NCBI RefSeq assembly: GCF_033095985.1
Contig: NZ_AP026802.1
Span: forward strand, 62,001-126,000
From: Xylocopilactobacillus apicola
Lineage (GTDB): Bacteria; Bacillota; Bacilli; Lactobacillales; Lactobacillaceae
Direction: 5' to 3'
DNA length: 64,000 nt
Part shown: positions 53,956-62,420 of the stretch, in pieces
Numbering within the stretch: the first letter of the stretch is position 1
Layout of the letters: every line of letters starts with the position of its first letter
Notes under the pieces: model-generated
What the model saw: the letters and a program-made list of their open reading frames with translations, nothing else
Told to the model about the DNA's origin: nothing
Database searches by the model: none
Made by a program: the position numbers and the translations under genes

Positions 53956-54732
53956 ATGTCAGTTTTACAGGCATTTTTATGCGGTGTTTTATATTACCTC
54001 GCAATTGGTAATATGCCTTTTGTTGGTTTGTGGACTTTACAGCGTCCGTTAGTTTGCGGGTTACTTACTGGCGTCATTTTGGGACACCCTTTGATTGGAG
54101 CGATGACGGGGGCATCGATTAACTTAGTTTATTTAGGATTTATTTCAGCTGGTGGTTCAATGCCTGCTGATATGGCTCTCTCTGGCATTTTAGGGACGGC
54201 TTTTGCAATTACTGGTCACCTTGATGCAAAAACGGCGTTATCGCTAGCGGTGCCGATTGGTCTTTTAGGGACAATTGTTTGGTATGCCCGGATGACCTAT
54301 GGCTCAATTTTTACGCATTTAGCTGATCGTTATATTGAAAAGGAGCAGTATAACAAAATTTGGCGCGCTAATGTTTTATATCCTCAGCTGGTAACAGCGA
54401 TTATTACGATTATTCCTTGTGGGATTGCTGCTTACTTTGGAGCAAGCTATATCAATGGACTTGTTAAGGTTCTTGGAGGAACCGTGTTAAATATTTTTAA
54501 AGTCATCGGAGGAATGATTCCAGCACTTGGAGTTGCGATTACATTGCAATACATTTATAAAGACGATGCGAAGGTTTTTCTTTTCTTAGGTTTTGTACTG
54601 GCGACGTATTCAAAGCTTGGATTATTGCCTTTGGGCGTGATTGCAGGTCTTGCTGCCATTATTTACATGCAAGTGATTGGCAGCAAAAATAAAAACGAAG
54701 TATCTTTTGAGGATGGTGGCGATTATGAATAA
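53956..54732 (+). CDS. PTS mannose/sorbose-family EIIC
   Basis: 258 residues, six to eight membrane segments. GLWTLQRPLVCGLLTGVILG and GASINLVYLGFISAGGSMPA near residue 55 are the family signature. AGGAGG lies 7 bases before the ATG. Forms the sugar channel with EIID. Confidence 0.9.
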   Translation: MSVLQAFLCGVLYYLAIGNMPFVGLWTLQRPLVCGLLTGVILGHPLIGAMTGASINLVYLGFISAGGSMPADMALSGILGTAFAITGHLDAKTALSLAVPIGLLGTIVWYARMTYGSIFTHLADRYIEKEQYNKIWRANVLYPQLVTAIITIIPCGIAAYFGASYINGLVKVLGGTVLNIFKVIGGMIPALGVAITLQYIYKDDAKVFLFLGFVLATYSKLGLLPLGVIAGLAAIIYMQVIGSKNKNEVSFEDGGDYE

Positions 54733-55552
54733 AGAGAAATCTTTAATCAGTAAAAAAGATTTAGTTAAATCCTGGCTCATTTGGGAGAATTTCCCTCAAA
54801 CCTGTTATAACTATGAACGGATGATGGGTCAAGCGGTAGCCCACGTTTTTGTACCTGCATCGCGCAAGTTTTATCAAAATGATCCTGCCAAGAAAAAGGA
54901 GATGATGAAACGCGAAATCGAGTTTTTCAATGTTCACGTTGAATTTGGTTCAGTGATTATTGGAATGATTATTGCAATGGAAGAACAAAAAGCCAAAGGT
55001 AAAGAAATCCCCGGAGAATTTATTACAAGTTTGAAAACTTCGATGATGGGGCCACTTTCGGGAGTTGGAGATACTATTTATCAGGGCGTTTTGATTCCAA
55101 TTCTGTTAGCGATCTGTATTGATATTACTCTAAAGGGCACGATTTGGGGTGCAATTTTATATTTTGTCTTAATGTTTGCTTTTTCGTGGATTTTCAGTTA
55201 TGCCAATTTTATGTTTGGTTATCGCGCGGGCGCCGAAGCGGTGATGGATTTCTTAGAAAAAGGCATCCTGAACAAAATTTTAAAAGGTGCCGAAGTAATG
55301 GGCTGTATGGTAATGGGTGGCTTGGTCTCCAGTTATGTCAAAATCACAGTTCCACTAAAAATAGTTACCTCGACGCAGACTTTTAGTATTCAAAAACAAT
55401 TTTTAGATGTTTTAATGCCTAATATTTTGCCATTTTGTTTTACTTTACTGATTTTATTCTTATTAAAGAGAGGCTGGCATTCTTTAAAAGTGATTGGGCT
55501 TATTATTGTGATCGGGATTCTTGGCGGATTATTTGGAATTTTAGGAGTGTAG
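54725..55552 (+). CDS. PTS mannose/sorbose-family EIID
   Basis: 275 residues from ATG 54725, overlapping the EIIC stop by eight bases. NFPQTCYNYERMMGQAVAHV near residue 20, MEEQKAKGKEI near 82 and TSMMGPLSGVGDTIYQGVLI near 100 are typical of EIID. Membrane helices fill the C-terminal half. Confidence 0.9.
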   Translation: MNKEKSLISKKDLVKSWLIWENFPQTCYNYERMMGQAVAHVFVPASRKFYQNDPAKKKEMMKREIEFFNVHVEFGSVIIGMIIAMEEQKAKGKEIPGEFITSLKTSMMGPLSGVGDTIYQGVLIPILLAICIDITLKGTIWGAILYFVLMFAFSWIFSYANFMFGYRAGAEAVMDFLEKGILNKILKGAEVMGCMVMGGLVSSYVKITVPLKIVTSTQTFSIQKQFLDVLMPNILPFCFTLLILFLLKRGWHSLKVIGLIIVIGILGGLFGILGV

Positions 55553-55555
55553 ACA

Positions 55556-56598
55556 ATGAAAGTTATTATGGAATTGGGCCCGAAAAAAATTGAACTTAGA
55601 GACATTGAAATGCCAGAAATTGCGGCCGATGAAGTTTTGATGAAAGTAAGAGCCAATGGGTTATGCCAAAATGACGTTCGAGATTATACAGGAGATACTT
55701 TGTGGACTTATCCTCGAATCGGCGGACATGAATTTAGTGGAGAAGTTGTGAAGATTGGGACAAATGTAAATCCCAAAAGATTTCAAACGGGCGATCACGT
55801 AGTTAAATATATTTTGCCTAATTGCGGGGAATGTTATTACTGCAAGAATGGCAGGGAAAATCTATGTACCGAGATTTATACTTCGCCTACTTTTAAAAAT
55901 GAAAATGGTGTTTCTGGATTTCGGGGAATGTCAGAATATTTAGCTGTTAAATCAACGGATCTATTTAAATATCCAAAAACGACAGATTTTATTGAGATGG
56001 CTTTTACTGAACCATTAGGTTGTGTCATCAACAGTGTTGAGAGAGCGCATTTGAAATTGGGGCAAGACGTCTTAATAATTGGCGGCGGAGTAATGGGTCT
56101 ATTACATGTGCTGGTGGCCAAATTACAAGGAGTTCGAGTGTTAGTCTCTGAACCGAATGAGCATCGACGTCATCTAGCGCAAAAGTTGGGTGCTGATGTG
56201 GTGTTTAATCCGATGGCAGGTGATGCAGTGGAATTTGTCAAAGAAGAGACTGGCGGATCTGGCGCTGATGTGGTTTTTAACACAACTGCCAATCCAAAGA
56301 TTGCAATTGATGCGATCAATTTTACGGCCGCGGGGGCCAGACGTTCATGTTTAGTTCAATGCACCCCAATGAGCCAGTTGCTATTGATTTAGGGGCAGTG
56401 CATTCGCACGAGAAATTCATTAAGGGAACAGTGAGTCCGACTAGACAAACATATTTCCGGGCTACCCAGTTGATCGGCAAAAAAATTATCGATCCGCGTC
56501 CGTTGTTAGGTCAGGTCTATAATTATCAAGATTTTCTGGCGGCATTTGAGGATGCATTGCAACCCGATACGTTAAAGACGATGATTTTGTTTGTTTAA
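55556..56598 (+). pseudogene. Zinc-dependent dehydrogenase, frameshift in G5
   Basis: A medium-chain zinc dehydrogenase of about 347 residues: GLCQNDVRDYTG near 36, GGHEFSGEVVKIG near 57, CGECYYCKNGRENLC near 91 (structural zinc) and IGGGVMGLLHVLVA near 172 (nucleotide site). The frame breaks at GGGGG 56332-56336; the -1 frame resumes with QTFMFSSMHPNEPVAIDLGA and ends at 56598. One extra G would restore a full-length sorbitol-dehydrogenase-like enzyme. It would oxidise the polyol phosphate or polyol to the ketose. Confidence 0.8.
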
Positions 56599-56599
56599 T

Positions 56600-58048
56600 A
56601 TGGATAAATACTATTTAGGAATTGATGTTGGAACCTCTTCTTTAAAAATTGCAGCGCTTAATGATCACTTACAGCAACTTAGTAGTAAACAGATTCAATA
56701 TCAATATGACGAGCCAGCGCCAAATTATAAAGAAATTGATCCTAAGATTTGGTTAAACGCGGTGATCGAAGGTCTAAGGGCAATTTTTCAAGAATTGCCT
56801 GCTGAATACGCTGTAGCAATTGGGATTACAGGTCAAATGCACACGACAGTTTTTTTGGATCGTGCAGCTAAAATTATTCGGCCTGCAATTATGTGGAATG
56901 ATACGCGCACTAAGGATTTGGTTTTGCCGGTGAAAGAACGTTTGGTTAAACATCTTACATTACAAGAGAATGCGAAAATTATCTCAACAGGAAGCCCGCT
57001 TATAAATCTTTTGTGGTTAAAGGATTATGAACCGTTAAGCTTTGATCGCCTCGGTCAAGTTTTAATGCCAGTTGATTATTTGGTTTATTGTTTAACAGGT
57101 AATTTTTCGACTGATTATTGCGATGCGTCAACTACAGCTTATTATGATTTTACCAACGACGGGTGGTCTAAAGAGACTTTTAATTTGTTTGATTTACCTT
57201 CAGAAATTTTTCCGCCAATTAACGCAGCTAGTACGATTGTTGGGGAGTTGACTGACGAAATGATGGGCTTGTTAGGAATAAAAAATAAAATTCCAGTAGT
57301 GGCGGGCACGGGTGATAATGCAACCTCAGCTTTAATTAATCGGAGCTTTGAAGATCAAATTCCGCTATTATCGCTAGGAACCTCAGGCGTGGTCATTATA
57401 CCTAATGAAAATCATCAATTAAACTCGATTGGCAAGAACGTAGTGGTTAAGGTTAACCCGCAGGACCAAACGATTTTGACCCAGGGAACCGTCCAGGCGG
57501 GTGCGCAGCTTAATAGTTGGTGGCTTGAACAAATTATGCACCAAAGCAATTTTGAGCGAGCGCAAGCCCAAATCTCAGAAGATCGTTTAGGAAAAAATTC
57601 GGTATTGTTTTTTCCTCATGTCAATGGAGAAAAGACTTTGTTTAATAATCCTGATCTACGTGGGGCATTCGTTGGCCTCGAATTGTCAACGACATCCGAT
57701 GATTTATATCAGGCTGTTTTAGAAGGCGTTGCCTTTGCTCTTAAAATGCTTGCTGACGCAATGCAAGATGGGGAAAAATCAGATTCATATACTATTATCG
57801 GTGGAGGAGCAAAGTCTAAGCTATGGCAGCAAATTTTAGCAAATGTTTTTGATTGTCCTATGAATCATTTTAGAAAAGATCGAGAGGCGGTGGAAGGAGC
57901 AGCGATGTTAGCAATAATTGGTACAGGCTCTAAAGTACACAGTTCGCTGGATCTTCCTGATGTAGTAGTGCCGGATGCAAAAATTGCTGCAAGGTATCAA
58001 GAGAAATACCAAAAGTATAATTTTTTGTGCAAGGAGCTAATTAATTGA
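56600..58048 (+). CDS. FGGY-family carbohydrate kinase
   Basis: 482 residues. YLGIDVGTSSLKIAAL (phosphate loop), AIGITGQMHTTVFLD near 75, PAIMWNDTRT near 97, VAGTGDNATSAL near 235 and YTIIGGGAKSKLWQQILANV near 395 place it near xylulokinase (GQMH motif). It phosphorylates a ketose or polyol with ATP. ATG 56600 has no clear ribosome site, so translation probably depends on coupling to the gene before, which overlaps or nearly touches it. Confidence 0.85.
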   Translation: MDKYYLGIDVGTSSLKIAALNDHLQQLSSKQIQYQYDEPAPNYKEIDPKIWLNAVIEGLRAIFQELPAEYAVAIGITGQMHTTVFLDRAAKIIRPAIMWNDTRTKDLVLPVKERLVKHLTLQENAKIISTGSPLINLLWLKDYEPLSFDRLGQVLMPVDYLVYCLTGNFSTDYCDASTTAYYDFTNDGWSKETFNLFDLPSEIFPPINAASTIVGELTDEMMGLLGIKNKIPVVAGTGDNATSALINRSFEDQIPLLSLGTSGVVIIPNENHQLNSIGKNVVVKVNPQDQTILTQGTVQAGAQLNSWWLEQIMHQSNFERAQAQISEDRLGKNSVLFFPHVNGEKTLFNNPDLRGAFVGLELSTTSDDLYQAVLEGVAFALKMLADAMQDGEKSDSYTIIGGGAKSKLWQQILANVFDCPMNHFRKDREAVEGAAMLAIIGTGSKVHSSLDLPDVVVPDAKIAARYQEKYQKYNFLCKELIN

Positions 58049-58551
58049 AACAAGATTGTGTGATTTGCGGTCAACCTTTAGGATTTATGAAGTTCAAGTG
58101 TCGTGATGGAGCGGTATGCAAAAAATGTTACCGAATTGTGAGTCAAGAGTATACCCAAACGATTGTTGATCGAGATACAAGTGATTTGCTTGCCATTTTT
58201 GAGAAATACAAATCACAACCAGATTTTGATATTACTAGGCGGATTAATCAATATTTGTTGTTTGATGACCCTCATCAACTAATTTGTTTACCTAATAATC
58301 GCAAATACAGTGACGCGAAATTGCCGCCGGAGTTTTTTAGTTATCGATCTTTAAAAAGTTGCAGTTTGGTCCAGGATACAATTGAGATCAAGGGAAAAGT
58401 TCGTAAAAATCTTGAGTTGAAGCTGAGTTTTGATGATTCAATTGAACGAAAAATTGTTTTAATTAAAAAGCCAATCGAAGTTAATAGTTCGATTTATCAA
58501 TCAATGAATAAAGTAGCAAATCAGATTATCAACAATTTAGCTAAAATCTGA
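58045..58551 (+). CDS. DUF4428-domain protein
   Basis: 168 residues. A four-cysteine zinc ribbon at the start (CVICGQPL, then CRDGAVCKKCYRI) is the DUF4428 domain. The rest is beta-rich with many Lys and may bind lipid or membrane like similar PH-type tails. It starts at TTG overlapping the kinase stop, so it may be read from the same transcript, but the family has no clear link to sugar use. Confidence 0.7.
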   Translation: MKQDCVICGQPLGFMKFKCRDGAVCKKCYRIVSQEYTQTIVDRDTSDLLAIFEKYKSQPDFDITRRINQYLLFDDPHQLICLPNNRKYSDAKLPPEFFSYRSLKSCSLVQDTIEIKGKVRKNLELKLSFDDSIERKIVLIKKPIEVNSSIYQSMNKVANQIINNLAKI

Positions 58552-58576
58552 AGGGTTGCTTTTTTTTCTAAAAATC

Positions 58577-58650
58577 ATTTCGAAAAAATTCGAAATAATT
58601 CTTGCTTTTGAATTTTTTGAAGTCTATAATCTAATTAGAAAATTTTCTAA
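58577..58650 (+). promoter_or_regulatory. Promoter and palindromic operators of the SdpR-like gene
   Basis: TTGCTT (58602-58607) and TATAAT (58625-58630) are 17 bases apart. TTAGAAAATTTTCTAA at 58635-58650 is a perfect 16-bp palindrome over the transcription start, fit for an ArsR-type repressor. A second inverted repeat, ATTTCGAA-4-TTCGAAAT, lies at 58577-58596 upstream of the -35. Confidence 0.7.
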
Positions 58651-58661
58651 ATAGGTGTGAA

Positions 58662-58940
58662 ATGAGTTTAAATGAAACAATGAAAGCTTTAGCTGATGAT
58701 GAGCGGCGAGAAATATTAGAGCATTTGCGTGAAAGGCCGATGTCAGCAGGAGAAATTGCGGCAAATTTCGATTTAAGTAATGCGACGGTTTCTTATCACT
58801 TGAAGGTGCTAAAGAAAGCGGGGCTGATCACGGAAAACCGTGAGAAAAATTACATTATTTATTCACTTAGTGCAAGTGTTTTTGAAGATGTGTTGGCTTG
58901 GTTTTACAAAATTGGAGGAAAAAAAGAAGATGACGAGTAA
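58662..58940 (+). CDS. ArsR/SdpR-family repressor
   Basis: 92 residues. MKALADDERREILEHLRERP, MSAGEIAANFDLSNATVSYH and LKVLKKAGLITENREKNYII form a winged helix of the SdpR type with no metal-binding cysteines. It precedes an SdpI-like membrane protein with a ten-base overlap, as in sdpRI of Bacillus, where SdpI gives immunity to the SdpC toxin and titrates SdpR. The palindrome in its promoter suggests self-repression. Confidence 0.85.
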   Translation: MSLNETMKALADDERREILEHLRERPMSAGEIAANFDLSNATVSYHLKVLKKAGLITENREKNYIIYSLSASVFEDVLAWFYKIGGKKEDDE

Positions 58941-59517
58941 AAGAAATTTGTTCAATTGGACAATTGTAACGGTTGCGATAATTTTGGCTCCGATGATTTT
59001 AGGGGTGATTTTCTACTCGCAATTACCGATGAGAATTCCAAATCATTTTGGAGTTAATAATCAACCTGATCGTTTTATCAATAAGAATCTTGCCCTTTTT
59101 GGCATCCCAATAATCGCGACGCTTTTGCAGCTCGTTTTGGTAGGGGCTTACCAGGCTGATGCCAAAAGAAGATCGCGACCGCTAAGAATGTCTTGGGTGC
59201 TTTTTTTGATTACTCCGATAATTTCAACAGTTATTTATCTGATCACGCTCAGTTTTGGCTTGGGAAACGCACTAGATGTCCGCCGGATCGTAACTTTTGT
59301 GATCGCAATTTTTTTCATCGCGATGGGTAATTATTTTCCGACTCTTACATCGGAAGATCACATTGCGTTTAAATCAAAAATTGGCCGCAAGTTAGGTTAC
59401 GCATTTGTGCTCGCAGGGCTTGCGTTGCTGGGATCTTTGTTTTTTAACTATGTCGGATCTCTCTTAGTCATGGGAATTTTCATCGTCTATATTTTAGGTT
59501 TAGTAATCCATCGCTAA
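58930..59517 (+). CDS. SdpI-like membrane protein (DUF1648)
   Basis: 195 residues from ATG 58930, inside the repressor gene. Six membrane segments. LPMRIPNHFGVNNQPDRFIN near residue 32 is the DUF1648 motif, followed by the SdpI domain. No SdpC-like toxin is in the window. The pair may respond to cell-envelope attack from outside. Confidence 0.8.
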   Translation: MTSKRNLFNWTIVTVAIILAPMILGVIFYSQLPMRIPNHFGVNNQPDRFINKNLALFGIPIIATLLQLVLVGAYQADAKRRSRPLRMSWVLFLITPIISTVIYLITLSFGLGNALDVRRIVTFVIAIFFIAMGNYFPTLTSEDHIAFKSKIGRKLGYAFVLAGLALLGSLFFNYVGSLLVMGIFIVYILGLVIHR

Positions 59518-59558
59518 AAGGGTTGCTTTTTTTCTACCAAAAAACGGATAATATCAGT

Positions 59559-62396
59559 ATGAAGAAAATAATCCAGCATGCCAATCTTTTTTATAGTATT
59601 CTCTTTGTGCTCGTAGCGCTCGTAGTGTTTGGTCCTCAGTTGTTAGGAGGCGGAACTTTGATTTGGAGTGGAGACGGGATTGCGCAGCACTATCCAGCGC
59701 TGGTGAGATTTCATCACGATTTGCAGGAATTAATATTCTGCGGCAAGTCAATTTCCTTGTGGCAGTGGAATATCGGTCTGGGGCAAGACTATCTTCAGAC
59801 TTTTTCTTACTATGTTTTGGGCGACGTCTTATTGTATCCCGCCGTATTGTTTCCAGCGTCGTTTCTGCCTGACTACTACTCGATCATGGTCATTGTCAGG
59901 CTGTACTTAGCAGGACTAGCCTTTATTTTTGCAGTGCGACGTTTAGTTAAAGCTCGTGATTTCACGCTTGGTCTTGGCGGGATTGTCTACGTCTTTTCGG
60001 GCTACACAGCGTATAGCAGCTTTGCTCATCCGTTCTTTTTAAATCCGTTGATCTTGTTTCCGATCCTCATAGTTCAGCTGCAGCGAGTGTTGAAGCAAAA
60101 ATCTGTTTTACCGTGGATCGGGATCGTCGCACTGACCCTTTTTGTTAATTTCTATTTTGCTTATATTTTGGCGCTCGGGACAGCCGTTTATTGGATTGTG
60201 GCTTTAATTCGGCATCGTGAATACCGTCGTTGGCAAAATATGTTTAGAGTAGTGGCAGGTGCTGCAGTCGGATTTCTCATCAGTGCGGCGCTATTTCTGC
60301 CTTCGCTTTATTTTCTGTTGAATTCGGCTCGAACTGATGGAAAAATGGCGAACGGGCTTAAAATTTATCCGTTATCTTACTATTTGTCGTTGCCAGGCCG
60401 GATGTTGGTTCCGCAAGGTAAATCAGCTTTCTGGTTGATGGGCGGGTTGATGATTTTGGGACTTTTAGGCGTAATCTTCGTGTTGCGGCGTGCCCGCACT
60501 TATCAAACATTGACGATAATCTTTTGTCTGAGTGGGCTTGGACTCTTATTGCCATTTTTTGCCAGTGTGCTCAATGGATTTTCGTCGCCGTCCAATCGCT
60601 GGCTTTTATTGGTACAGTTGCCTCTGGGAATTGCAGCAGTTTTGCTGCTCGAACATCTCAGCGAGCTAGTCAAAGCAGATTATCTAATTTTTGTGATTTT
60701 TGGCGGAGTAATTTGTGTTTCTTTGCTGGTGATTTCAGCATTCGGGCGTTATGACGGAGATCTAGGCTTGCTGACATTTCAGTACCTTTTGACCGTCATT
60801 GCGCTCCTTTCGGTCAAAAAAAATCGCAATCAAATTTTAACAGTACTGACCGTGATTAATGCGATTACAATTTTTGCATGTATTGAACCTTACAATATTA
60901 GTGCCACCAATCGCCTCTTAAGCCGCCAAGCGGTTCAAGAGTTGACCAAGCGTCAGGCCGGATATGAGAAGAAAGTGGTCAATGATTACCAAATTGATCC
61001 TAAAAATCGTGACGCAGACCAACCAACTTTTTCACGTGCGTACATTGACACACAGCTCCCCAAGTATACATATCATCCGAGTTTGCCGATTTTAAGCGAC
61101 CTCAATTCGCTGGAAACGTATTGGTCGTTAGAAAGCAACGATGTATACAAGTTGATGCACGAGTTAGGAGTTAGTAACTCAATTCAAAATGATGTGACTG
61201 GGAATGCTGACTTGCGCAATATTTTGCTTAATTACTTGGGAGTAAGCGAAATTATGCTCAACGAAGATGCCAAAATTATTCCTGCGTCGTTTCAAAATTA
61301 CAACTCTGAAATTTATAATGGGCAACAAACATATCTTTCTGATTCGTCGTTTCCACTGTTTTATTTTCCTGAGTATCTGATTTCAAATAAAGATTTTACC
61401 AAAATGACACCAACTCAAAAAGAAGCCAGTTTACTTGATTCAGTTGCTTTAACGCAGGGTCAAGATCAATCCAAAATGGCAGCCAAAGTTCAAAATGTGC
61501 CATTTTATAATAAGACGATTTTGTATTCTAAGGGTCAGCACGTGAGCTTTACAACTCAAACTCCAGAGCAATTGAAATTGCAAAGTCCGTCGGGGCAAGT
61601 AGTTTTGCTGATGGCAGCTGATCCGGAGTTAAAAGACCAAGAGCTGCACCTGGAGTTTAGCAATATTAACTATGATCCTTTTAATTTTGGTCAATTGTGG
61701 CAAGCCGATTTGACTGATTATCAGGCTGAGCATGAAAATGATCAATTAAAAGGCGCAGATGATTTTCAGGATTTTAACGTGAATGGATATCGAAATCGCT
61801 GGTTGGCGCGCAATTATCTCAAAATCGGGCGCGCAACCCCAGGGTACGAATTAAGCGCAACTTACTTAGATCGGACCGATAGTTTTCGCCAATTATCAGC
61901 TGAGCGGCTTTCGGGGTATGAAGTTAGAAAAAACGTTAGTTTAAATTTAGGACCAGTTGATCAAACCGATCACGAGCAGTGGATTCTTTTAAACACCGAC
62001 GTGATGGCGCATTTTTCGTTTGATTTAAAACTCACGACTTTGCCGACTGGTGAGGAAATTACCAAAACTGCGAAGAAAGTCCGCAAAGTTAGTCGTGACA
62101 ACCTTGATTTTAAAATTGGGCAGGACAAAATTGATCTCAAGGTCAAACATCCAGTGAAAAAGGTCGTCGCGACAACGATTCCTTATTCGCCAGGCTGGCG
62201 CATTGATCACGGCAAAATTGTGAAACTTAATGGAACTTTTATCGGTATTGAACTAGATCAGGGGCAAAGAGAATATCAGCTTAGATATCGCACGCCGTTT
62301 CTTGATCTTGGCTTAAAGCTGAGCGCTTTGGGAGTCATGGTGGCACTAGTTTGGGCTGGTGCGGCAAAAATTTTAAAAAAATTTGCTTTTTTTTAG
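59559..62396 (+). CDS. YfhO-family membrane protein, copy 1
   Basis: 945 residues from ATG 59559 (in-frame TTG at 59523 is less likely). About 12 membrane helices in the first ~430 residues, with GGGTLIWSGDGIAQHYPALV near 33 and LGQDYLQTFSYYVLGD near 74, then a large extracellular part and a final helix. YfhO proteins are GT-C-like and linked to glycosylation of teichoic or lipoteichoic acid. G+C is clearly above that of the immunity trains. A paralog follows in tandem. Confidence 0.85.
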   Translation: MKKIIQHANLFYSILFVLVALVVFGPQLLGGGTLIWSGDGIAQHYPALVRFHHDLQELIFCGKSISLWQWNIGLGQDYLQTFSYYVLGDVLLYPAVLFPASFLPDYYSIMVIVRLYLAGLAFIFAVRRLVKARDFTLGLGGIVYVFSGYTAYSSFAHPFFLNPLILFPILIVQLQRVLKQKSVLPWIGIVALTLFVNFYFAYILALGTAVYWIVALIRHREYRRWQNMFRVVAGAAVGFLISAALFLPSLYFLLNSARTDGKMANGLKIYPLSYYLSLPGRMLVPQGKSAFWLMGGLMILGLLGVIFVLRRARTYQTLTIIFCLSGLGLLLPFFASVLNGFSSPSNRWLLLVQLPLGIAAVLLLEHLSELVKADYLIFVIFGGVICVSLLVISAFGRYDGDLGLLTFQYLLTVIALLSVKKNRNQILTVLTVINAITIFACIEPYNISATNRLLSRQAVQELTKRQAGYEKKVVNDYQIDPKNRDADQPTFSRAYIDTQLPKYTYHPSLPILSDLNSLETYWSLESNDVYKLMHELGVSNSIQNDVTGNADLRNILLNYLGVSEIMLNEDAKIIPASFQNYNSEIYNGQQTYLSDSSFPLFYFPEYLISNKDFTKMTPTQKEASLLDSVALTQGQDQSKMAAKVQNVPFYNKTILYSKGQHVSFTTQTPEQLKLQSPSGQVVLLMAADPELKDQELHLEFSNINYDPFNFGQLWQADLTDYQAEHENDQLKGADDFQDFNVNGYRNRWLARNYLKIGRATPGYELSATYLDRTDSFRQLSAERLSGYEVRKNVSLNLGPVDQTDHEQWILLNTDVMAHFSFDLKLTTLPTGEEITKTAKKVRKVSRDNLDFKIGQDKIDLKVKHPVKKVVATTIPYSPGWRIDHGKIVKLNGTFIGIELDQGQREYQLRYRTPFLDLGLKLSALGVMVALVWAGAAKILKKFAFF

Positions 62397-62420
62397 ACGA
62401 AAATCTTGTATCATAAATTA

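Noticed and set aside
59663-59872. Short ORFs repeated at the same place in both YfhO genes (59663 and 62537)
   Set aside because: They are the same alternate frame of a conserved coding segment, so their similarity follows from the YfhO homology.
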